Shown here: piece by piece, positions 1 through 4,921 of the stretch
How positions within the stretch are numbered: position 1 is the stretch's first letter
Layout of the letters: every line of letters begins with the position of its first letter
Source of the DNA: a bacterium
GTDB taxonomy: Bacteria > ARS69
Length of the DNA stretch: 9,784 bases
Assembly (NCBI GenBank): GCA_025774865.1
Contig: JALGZO010000299.1
Location: 1-9,784, forward strand
Direction of reading: 5' to 3'
Made by a program: the position numbers and the translations under genes
The notes under the pieces: model-generated
The model's database searches: none
What the model saw: the letters and a program-made list of their open reading frames with translations, nothing else
Told to the model about the DNA's origin: nothing

Positions 1-105
1 GCCGCCCGTTCCCGGTCGACGACCCCGCTCGACCCACTTCCCGGCCCGCGCTTGGATTTGCCCCGAGCGATGTGGTAGCTGTGAGGAATCAGAGCGGCGC
101 GCCCA

Positions 106-128
106 CCGGACCCCGCCGCGGAGTCCGG
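106..128. other. GC-rich hairpin, possible terminator remnant
   Basis: CCGGAC at 106-111 pairs with GTCCGG at 123-128 around an 11-base loop that itself contains CCGCGG. There is no T-run on either side, so it does not meet the usual criteria for an intrinsic terminator. It could still end transcription from an upstream gene outside the window, or be chance in GC-rich DNA. Confidence 0.2.
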
Positions 129-345
129 AGGCATCCCGCTCCAGAGCGTATCAGGTACACCACACTTTGTCCCTCGTTGCGCTGTCCGTCCAGCCCCCGG
201 GACGAATTTCCTGTGTGCGCCGTCCTCCCGTCGCGCTCGGTTCGGACTTCGGCAGCTTCCTCCCTTTCTCCGTCCATCTCAAGGCGAATCTGGCTCCAGA
301 CACATTCAAAGGTCGTTTTGTCCCACGGTTTGCCTCCGCGAGATA

Positions 346-381
346 CACACTGTGATGTCCCGGACCACACCTGTATTACAG
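346..381. promoter_or_regulatory. Pair of small palindromes, possible operator
   Basis: CACACTGTG (346-354) and CTGTATTACAG (371-381) are both perfect palindromes around a single central base. Their centres at 350 and 376 are 26 bp apart, about two and a half helical turns. They lie in the AT-rich stretch upstream of the SorC-like gene. SorC-family regulators often bind sites near their own promoters, so an operator is plausible, but the arms are short (4 and 5 bp) and the two sites do not share a sequence. This is inference only. Confidence 0.22.
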
Positions 382-453
382 AATAGAGAGACTGTGTGCC
401 TGGATTCTAACAGTTCTTCTAATAATCCAAAAAGTGAGGGGCGTTTCTCCAGA

Positions 454-482
454 TGGACTGGCCGCCGACCTAAAAGTGTAGT
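454..482 (+). promoter_or_regulatory. Weak sigma70-like promoter for SorC-like gene
   Basis: TGGACT (454-459; 4 of 6 to TTGACA) and TGTAGT (477-482; 4 of 6 to TATAAT) are separated by 17 bp and would give a leader of about 65 bases before the ATG at 553. An alternative -10 is AATAAT at 421-426 (5 of 6), but it has no good -35 partner. The match is weak, and only the AT-rich setting and position support it. Confidence 0.22.
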
Positions 483-540
483 AAGAATGGTCTCGAGGTG
501 CGAGGCCGGCCCGTCGGCGCCGCGGCCCTCGCCAGAGCGA

Positions 541-546
541 AAGGAG
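541..546 (+). promoter_or_regulatory. Shine-Dalgarno site deciding the start at 553
   Basis: AAGGAG lies 6 bases before ATG 553. No comparable site precedes the earlier in-frame start codons at about 352-355 and 487, and the extra N-terminal residues these would add are low in complexity. Confidence 0.8.
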
Positions 547-552
547 CCGAGG

Positions 553-1725
553 ATGGCGAAGAAGGCGCGCACGAGTGCCACGGTTCAGGACAAGGTCGAG
601 CGGACGGTTCCGGGCGCCCGCGGCCGAAAGAACCACATCCAGCCCGACCTCCAGATGCACGCGGACGTCGAGATCGAGCTGGATCGAATGGAAAGACTCG
701 CAGCGGTCTGCGAGCTCTTCTGCAAGGGCCACACCGTCCGCGAGATCCTGGGGAAGATGGAAGAGCGATTCGGGGAAGCGGGGATCATGCGGAGAGAGGA
801 TCCGTACACTCTCATCTCGTACGCCGCGTCCCGTGGGTGGCTGGAGTTCCGTGCGCCCCACCACCTGGAGTTCGCGCACTTCCTTCGCAATCAGTACTCG
901 TGGCTCGAGGACGTCGACGTGGTGCGAACGGCCGTAGCCGAAGACGTCGCGCGACGCGGGGCGCAGATGCTGCTCCGAATCGTGAAGGAGGAAGTCCGCC
1001 GGCATCCAGAGAAGAAGGACGTCGTTCGCGTCGGGTTCGCCGGGGGTGTCGCGGTCTCACATCTCGCGTCGGCTTTCGCCGATCTCCTGTGCCGGCCGAC
1101 GAAAGGGCTCCCGAAGAAGATCGTGTTCCATTCCATCGTCGCCGGCTTCTCCCCGACCGATCCCTCCACCGACCCCAACGCCTTCTTCACCTACTTCATG
1201 AACAAGCCGCTCATGCAGGTGGAGCCCGAGTTCCTCGGTCTCCACGCTCCGGCCATCGTGAAGTCGGCCGATCTCCACAAGATTCTTCGACAGCGCGACA
1301 TCGAGATTGCGAGCACGTGGGCGAAGAAGCTCGACGTCGTCGTCACGTCAGGGTCCGATTGGGGCGATCCCGACAGCCTGCTCGCTCGCGAGATGCGAAC
1401 TTCCGACGTCGAGTCGTACGAGAAGCTTCAGCGCCTCGGCGTCGAGGGAGACGTGATGTGGCGTCCGCTCTCGGCGTCGTGTCCGATCGACGCCGAGACG
1501 GTGCTGCGAGCGCTGACGATGAAGGAGCTCACCGATCTCCCCGCTTTCATCCGGGGCGGAGGTTCGGTCCTGCTCATGATGGGTCCGTGCGCGGGCTGCG
1601 CCCGACCCAAGGGGCGGATCACGAAGATCATTCTCGACCTACCCGAGTCGATCGTCACGCACGTCGTCCTGGACAGCCGAACGGCGGCGCAGATGATGAA
1701 GGAGCTCGGAGGCTACAAGAGCTGA
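553..1725 (+). CDS. SorC-like sugar-binding-domain regulator
   Basis: The protein has 390 residues. From about residue 155 to the end it resembles the sugar-binding domain of SorC/DeoR-type regulators (a Rossmann-like, NagB/RpiA-related fold that senses phosphorylated sugars). The landmarks are VRVGFAGG (about 158-165, matching the family's glycine-rich first loop), HAPAIVKS (231-238), a segment ending in DVVVTSGSDWGDPDSL (271-286, the family's 'advaivGiG' position), VEGDVMWRPL (about 307-316) and the closing THVVLDSRTAAQMM (379-392 region, matching 'vLiTDe.tA..ll'). The N-terminal part (about 45-98) looks like a helix-turn-helix or winged-helix region but does not match the standard SorC HTH well. 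CAGC (346-349) is an unusual Cys pair. The start is chosen for its AAGGAG site. The 3' end overlaps the convergent membrane-protein gene by 13 bp. No sugar kinase, transporter or other catabolic gene lies next to it in the window, so its effector and targets are unknown. Confidence 0.72.
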   Translation: MAKKARTSATVQDKVERTVPGARGRKNHIQPDLQMHADVEIELDRMERLAAVCELFCKGHTVREILGKMEERFGEAGIMRREDPYTLISYAASRGWLEFRAPHHLEFAHFLRNQYSWLEDVDVVRTAVAEDVARRGAQMLLRIVKEEVRRHPEKKDVVRVGFAGGVAVSHLASAFADLLCRPTKGLPKKIVFHSIVAGFSPTDPSTDPNAFFTYFMNKPLMQVEPEFLGLHAPAIVKSADLHKILRQRDIEIASTWAKKLDVVVTSGSDWGDPDSLLAREMRTSDVESYEKLQRLGVEGDVMWRPLSASCPIDAETVLRALTMKELTDLPAFIRGGGSVLLMMGPCAGCARPKGRITKIILDLPESIVTHVVLDSRTAAQMMKELGGYKS

Positions 1726-2849
1726 GGGCGGGCGGGCGCCCGCTTCCGCTCCCGCCGCTCGACGCCGACCATCACGAGTCGGAGGAGAATCCACGCCGGA
1801 AGCGCGAAGTCGACGGTGTACCGTGCGAGCGGACCCATCCGCGGGTCGAGCCGCACGGTCAAAGTCAGCCCGAGAAAGAGCAGGCCGGGCCCGGTGACGA
1901 GCTCGTGCCCTCCGGGCACCCTCGCGCGCACCGCGAGCAGGAACCCGGCGAGCGCCACCGCCACGACCACCGAGGACAGCGCGGCCGTCTCCATGAAGAG
2001 GGTCGGCGCGAACGACAGCGCGACGACGAGGAGGAACGGAGTCTCGGCGAATAGCCACCGGTGGCCGCGGAAGCTCGGCGCCGGCTCTCCGGCTCGGCCG
2101 AGCGCCACGCCGAATCCGAGCGCCGTGAACGGCAACCAGAGCTGCCCCCGAACGGCCGCCTCGACGAGCAACCCGAAGAGCATGAGACCGACCGGACCCC
2201 GCGGCAGCTTCGCCTTCCGCACGAGCAGCAAGTGGACGACCGCCGCCGCGACGCCGAGGGCTCCGGACTCTCCGAGCACCAAGACCGGGCCGCGCCAGAA
2301 GAGACCCGGATCGACCTTGCCCCGGAGCAAAGACGGTGTGAACGAGTACACGGCGCCGACGAGAGCGACCGCGACGAGGAACGTGCTTCCGACATTCGCG
2401 GCTGGCGGCCCGCGAAGGTCGCGAACCGCGAGCAGCGGGTACGCGGCGAACACGCAGGCGAGCGGGAGCGCAAACCGGACGAAGGAGCGCTGCGGCTCCG
2501 CCCCGGGCAGCAGGATCGGAAAGAGAACGGTCCCCGCGACGAGCCCGGCAGCGGCGAGGGCCATCGGAGGAAGGCTTCGCCGGAGAATCTCGAGCACCCG
2601 CAGGCGCAGCATGCCCATCCCGAGTCGGTAACCGAGCGCCCCCAGAAGCACGGCGACGTGCACGACTATGGCGGGGTGAGCCTCTCGGGTGCGCGGCGCC
2701 GCGATCACGTCGAAGCCGGTGGGCCCCAGCGCGAGACCCGAGATCACGACGAGCGCCGCCGCCGGCACGCGCACGATTCGTGACAGCCTGTGGCACACCC
2801 CGGCCAGGGCGAGAACCGGCACGTAGAAGAGGAACGAGGTCCAGGCCAA
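1713..2849 (-). CDS. Polytopic membrane protein, CPA antiporter-like
   Basis: A 378-residue, very hydrophobic protein with about 12 predicted membrane segments (roughly 4-20, 28-50, 60-78, 95-114, 125-142, 152-172, 188-210, 218-242, 268-283, 285-308, 328-342, 352-372). The segment with LVVISGLALGPTG (33-45) resembles the 'GlliGP' loop after the first helices of cation/proton antiporters (CPA/Kef type), and FAAYPLLAVRD (about 134-144) sits where those proteins have their unwound fourth helix. The Asp pair or Asn-Asp that binds the ion in the fifth helix is not visible: the equivalent segment (about 152-172) has no acidic residue. There is no TrkA-N domain. It may be a divergent or non-transporting relative. 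The start is TTG 2849, preceded by AGGG five bases upstream on the minus strand, and the hydrophobic segment begins at once. The first gene upstream on this strand ends 128 bp away. Transport function is inference. Confidence 0.6.
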   Translation of the reverse strand: MAWTSFLFYVPVLALAGVCHRLSRIVRVPAAALVVISGLALGPTGFDVIAAPRTREAHPAIVVHVAVLLGALGYRLGMGMLRLRVLEILRRSLPPMALAAAGLVAGTVLFPILLPGAEPQRSFVRFALPLACVFAAYPLLAVRDLRGPPAANVGSTFLVAVALVGAVYSFTPSLLRGKVDPGLFWRGPVLVLGESGALGVAAAVVHLLLVRKAKLPRGPVGLMLFGLLVEAAVRGQLWLPFTALGFGVALGRAGEPAPSFRGHRWLFAETPFLLVVALSFAPTLFMETAALSSVVVAVALAGFLLAVRARVPGGHELVTGPGLLFLGLTLTVRLDPRMGPLARYTVDFALPAWILLRLVMVGVERRERKRAPARPQLL

Positions 2850-2977
2850 GTCTTCCCTCGCCTGACGACTGATTGGCGCCGGGAACGTACCCCGAAACGA
2901 TCACGATGGTCGACGGCCTCGCGCTGTGGTCCTGACCTGGGCGCGCGTCAAGGCGCGATCCCGCAAGTCGTCGTCGC

Positions 2978-3448
2978 TCAGCCCCCGAGCGAGACGTGTT
3001 GCGACGGGGTCACGACCTCACTGCCATCCGCCAGGACCGCCGTCACCTCCCAGTCGAACTCGCGCGGAAGCTGAAGCACGTTGCTCCTCAGGTCATACAG
3101 GAAGATCGTACCCTGCACGGGAACCGGGGTCGGTACGCGCCCGCTCGGTCCTCGAAAGCGGACGTGGTAGGCGCTCGCCTTCGGATGCGCGGGCCACTCG
3201 AGGCGCAGGAGATCGCCCTGCTGGGACCCTCCGGCGCGGACGATCGACACCATGTCCGTCGTCGGCCCCTCGACACCGGAGGTCGCGCGCCAGGCTTCCG
3301 GAACGCTCGTCCACCCGGCGATCGAGTGCCAGATCGCGAGACCACCGCCCAGGAGCACGACTCCCCAGAGCACGGGCGGCCAGGTGCGCTGCCCGCGACC
3401 GAGCGTCGGGCTCGGCGCCGGGGGCGGGCTTCTCCGGACCTGGGTCAT
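2978..3448 (-). CDS. Single-pass membrane protein, FN3-like domain
   Basis: A 156-residue protein. A short basic, proline-rich N-terminus (MTQVRRSPPPAP...) is followed by one membrane segment at about 25-42 (VLWGVVLLGGGLAIW). The C-terminal part, about 76-153, has the pattern of a fibronectin type III-like beta-sandwich: LLRLEWPAHPKASAYHVRF, a middle strand with TIFLYDL, then FDWEVTAVLADGSEV. The basic residues before the helix put the N-terminus inside and the FN3-like domain in the periplasm. Function is unknown; such domains usually bind proteins or glycans. ATG 3448 is the only sensible start; longer readings run back into the neighbouring gene. Its SD is weak (AGGA 11 bases upstream). 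It starts 65 bp after the ferritin-like gene on the same strand, so the two may share a transcript. Confidence 0.68.
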   Translation of the reverse strand: MTQVRRSPPPAPSPTLGRGQRTWPPVLWGVVLLGGGLAIWHSIAGWTSVPEAWRATSGVEGPTTDMVSIVRAGGSQQGDLLRLEWPAHPKASAYHVRFRGPSGRVPTPVPVQGTIFLYDLRSNVLQLPREFDWEVTAVLADGSEVVTPSQHVSLGG

Positions 3449-3513
3449 GCGTGTCCGTTTCCTACGGGGCGTCTCTCCGTAGAACGGCGGGGCGGCCAGC
3501 CGGGTTGAGGGCG

Positions 3514-3969
3514 TCAGTAGTACGACTGGTTGCTCGCTCGCGCCTTCTGATGGTCGAGCTCGAGCCGCGCGAGCCGCGCGAAGAGGCGCTGCGCCTTCGG
3601 TGTCGCGCTGCCCTTCGCCATGCCCTTGTAGAGGCAGAAGAGGCAAACGTCGAGCCTGTTCGCCGCCTCGAGAACTTCGGCGGGAGAAGCCTCTGGTGCG
3701 ACCTCGAACTCACGCAGATACGATCTCGGATCCTCGACCGTGGTGTCGAACTGCACCCACTCATTCAGGGTCGCGATGTTCCCGGGGGAGTCCTTCTCCA
3801 TCTGTGAGAGAATGGCGGCCAGCTCGCGCTGGTGATTCCCCAGGAATCCGAGCAGGAGCTTCGCCTCGCCGTCCGTCGCGATTTCCTCGGCTTGGTGAAG
3901 TCGGCGTCCGAACTCGCTGTGGAATCTTTCGACCTTCGTCAGGATCTCACGAATTGTCATGAACGGCAT
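3514..3969 (-). CDS. Ferritin-like helical-bundle protein
   Basis: A 151-residue, almost wholly helical protein with the four-helix pattern of the ferritin/rubrerythrin-like superfamily. Helix 1 is about 6-30 with E14xxH17, helix 2 is about 34-58 with H46xxE49 (NHQREL), then comes a loop with the aromatic stretch LNEWVQFDTT (about 68-77), helix 3 about 97-119 (RLDVCLFCLYKGM), and helix 4 about 125-146 with E137xxH140 (LELDH). From memory it resembles uncharacterised ferritin-like proteins with a W-F/V-x-F loop and an 'LD.CL..LY' third helix. Helix 3 lacks a clear acidic ligand apart from D107, so binding of a di-iron centre is doubtful. It is probably cytoplasmic, with no signal peptide. The start ATG 3969 has GGAG 7 bases upstream; the inner ATG 3960 has none. 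It is divergent from trmJ and is probably the first gene of the minus-strand block. Confidence 0.68.
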   Translation of the reverse strand: MPFMTIREILTKVERFHSEFGRRLHQAEEIATDGEAKLLLGFLGNHQRELAAILSQMEKDSPGNIATLNEWVQFDTTVEDPRSYLREFEVAPEASPAEVLEAANRLDVCLFCLYKGMAKGSATPKAQRLFARLARLELDHQKARASNQSYY

Positions 3970-3976
3970 CGCCAGC

Positions 3977-3980
3977 CTCC
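3977..3980 (-). promoter_or_regulatory. Shine-Dalgarno site for the ferritin-like gene
   Basis: On the minus strand GGAG lies 7 bases before ATG 3969. This favours 3969 over ATG 3960 and over the longer open frame that reaches 4044. Confidence 0.7.
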
Positions 3981-4047
3981 GGTCCCGGTCTGCCAGTCGG
4001 CGTTCTCTCGATTCTGGCACACTTCCTTCGCGTCGCGCGACCACGGA

Positions 4048-4075
4048 GTGACCGAATTTCGCAAGTGAATACGAT
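4048..4075 (+). promoter_or_regulatory. Possible promoter of trmJ
   Basis: GTGACC (4048-4053; 4 of 6 to TTGACA) and TACGAT (4070-4075; 4 of 6 to TATAAT) are separated by 16 bp in the divergent region upstream of trmJ. The resulting leader would be about 57 bases. The match is weak, and a second TACGAT at 4113-4118 shows how easily the -10 match arises. Confidence 0.22.
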
Positions 4076-4119
4076 CACGTGTGTGTTCCGACCTTCACAA
4101 GTGTCGAGATGGTACGATC
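4058..4119. repeat. Imperfect tandem motif pair, divergent promoter region
   Basis: TTCGCAAGTG (4058-4067) recurs as TTCACAAGTG (4094-4103), 9 of 10 identical and 36 bp apart. Each is followed by TACGATC (4070-4076 and 4113-4119). The pair lies between the divergent ferritin-like gene and trmJ, where a regulator could act on both. Function is unknown. Confidence 0.35.
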
Positions 4120-4129
4120 GTCGCTTTCC

Positions 4130-4134
4130 GGAGG
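4130..4134 (+). promoter_or_regulatory. Shine-Dalgarno site deciding GTG start of trmJ
   Basis: GGAGG lies 4 bases before GTG 4139, which is close spacing but the only good site nearby. The upstream in-frame candidates ATG 4109 and GTG 4079 have no Shine-Dalgarno sequence and would add residues that the family lacks. Confidence 0.65.
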
Positions 4135-4138
4135 GCTC

Positions 4139-4921
4139 GTGTCGAACTCACCTGTGACTTTCGTCCTCGTCGGAACGCGTTCCCCCGGAAACGTCGGGGC
4201 CGTGTGTCGTCTGGCGAAGGCGTTCGGGTTTCCGGACGTGAGGCTCGTCACGCCACGGCTGACCGCGGATGAAGCGGAAGCGAAACGACTCGCTCATGGC
4301 GCTGAAGACGTGCTGGCGCGAGCGAAGACGTTCGACTCGCTCCGCGCCGCTCTGGCTGGCTGCGGCCGGGCCATCGCGACGACCGCGCGCCCGCGCGATT
4401 GGTCGCGCCGGGTGCTCTCGCCGGACGAGCTCGCGGCCCGGACCAGAGACGTCAGCGGACCGACTGCGATCGTGTTCGGGCCCGAGGACCGGGGCCTCAC
4501 GAACGATGACCTCGCCGCGTGCGACGCAGTCGCGTCCATTCCGTTGCCGCCGGAGCCCACCGCCACGCTCAGCCTTCCCACCGCGGCCGCGATCATCGCT
4601 TGGGAGCTCGCGAAATCGCTCGGCCGAACCGGACCTCGACCGCCCGCCGAGGGGCCCCGGAGCGCTCGCGGCGCCGTGGCCCTCGACACCGACGAGTTGA
4701 CCGACCTCCTGGAAGAGATCGACGAGACCCTGCTCGAGATCGGGTTTCGCCCCCGGCCGAATGCAGTGCGCTTTCGCGGATCGCTCCGGGACTTCCTCAC
4801 GCGGGCCCACCCGACACGCGGCGACCGACTGATGTTGCGTCACATCCTCGCCCAGGTGGGCAAGTGGAGGCGCCGACTTGCCGGACAGCTGCGACGGGAG
4901 ACCGCGGAGACGCGCCGTTGA
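4139..4921 (+). CDS. trmJ: tRNA (Cm32/Um32) 2'-O-methyltransferase TrmJ
   Basis: SPOUT-class (SpoU/TrmH-like) methyltransferase that uses S-adenosylmethionine to methylate the ribose 2'-OH of residue 32 in the tRNA anticodon loop; it acts in the cytoplasm as a dimer. All family signatures are visible: motif 1 VLVGTRSPGNVGAVCRLAK (9-27), with the catalytic-site Arg at 24; motif 2 IVFGPEDRGLTNDDL (111-125); and motif 3 TATLSLPTAAAIIAWEL (141-157), the knot region, which reads LSL where many relatives read LNL. The C-terminal extension (about 181-252, containing ETLLEIGFRP and RDFLTRAHPTRGD) is typical of TrmJ and separates it from plain TrmH/TrmL. Length is 260 residues against about 246 in E. 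coli. GTG 4139 puts motif 1 at the usual distance from the N-terminus. Its TGA overlaps the TTG start of the next gene. Confidence 0.88.
   Translation: MSNSPVTFVLVGTRSPGNVGAVCRLAKAFGFPDVRLVTPRLTADEAEAKRLAHGAEDVLARAKTFDSLRAALAGCGRAIATTARPRDWSRRVLSPDELAARTRDVSGPTAIVFGPEDRGLTNDDLAACDAVASIPLPPEPTATLSLPTAAAIIAWELAKSLGRTGPRPPAEGPRSARGAVALDTDELTDLLEEIDETLLEIGFRPRPNAVRFRGSLRDFLTRAHPTRGDRLMLRHILAQVGKWRRRLAGQLRRETAETRR
4906..4909 (+). promoter_or_regulatory. Shine-Dalgarno site within trmJ for next gene
   Basis: GGAG lies 8 bases before TTG 4918, inside the last codons of trmJ. It supports TTG 4918 as the start, although the same frame stays open far upstream inside trmJ. Confidence 0.6.

Larger units (their letters stand above)
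1..552. other. Intergenic region without a supportable gene
   Basis: I see no convincing coding region here. Open frames on both strands are short, low in complexity and resemble no family I know. The first 340 bases are GC-rich, and from about 155 to 345 the plus strand is rich in pyrimidines. From about 340 to 490 the sequence becomes markedly richer in A+T than the rest of the window, which is usual for a promoter region. This part holds two odd-centred palindromes (346-354 and 371-381), a 6-bp inverted repeat (401-406 with 424-429) and weak promoter-like hexamers. The most likely role is control of the SorC-like gene starting at 553. A small RNA cannot be excluded by eye. Confidence 0.6.

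Noticed and set aside
1-78. Frame open from the left edge to a TAG at 76-78, possibly the tail of an upstream gene
   Set aside because: Only 25 residues, rich in Arg, Pro and Ser, with no recognisable motif; random GC-rich DNA gives such frames easily.
352-552. N-terminal extension of the SorC-like gene back to about 352
   Set aside because: The added residues are low in complexity and unlike the family, the DNA is AT-rich promoter-like sequence, and ATG 553 has a strong Shine-Dalgarno site.
498-2054. Long plus-strand open frame of 518 codons
   Set aside because: It is a shadow across two real genes; its translation is dominated by Arg, Gly and Pro with no domain.
1639-2904. Long minus-strand open frame of 421 codons overlapping the membrane-protein gene
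   Set aside because: Arg- and Ala-rich shadow; the neighbouring frame encodes a clean hydrophobic membrane protein.
2940-2965. CGCGC/GCGCG inverted repeat as a terminator between the FN3-like and antiporter-like genes
   Set aside because: Short arms and no T-run in either direction.
4519-4917. Upstream extension of the GT-C-like protein through trmJ
   Set aside because: The same bases encode the conserved C-terminal half of TrmJ in another frame, and the extension is Arg-rich without motifs.
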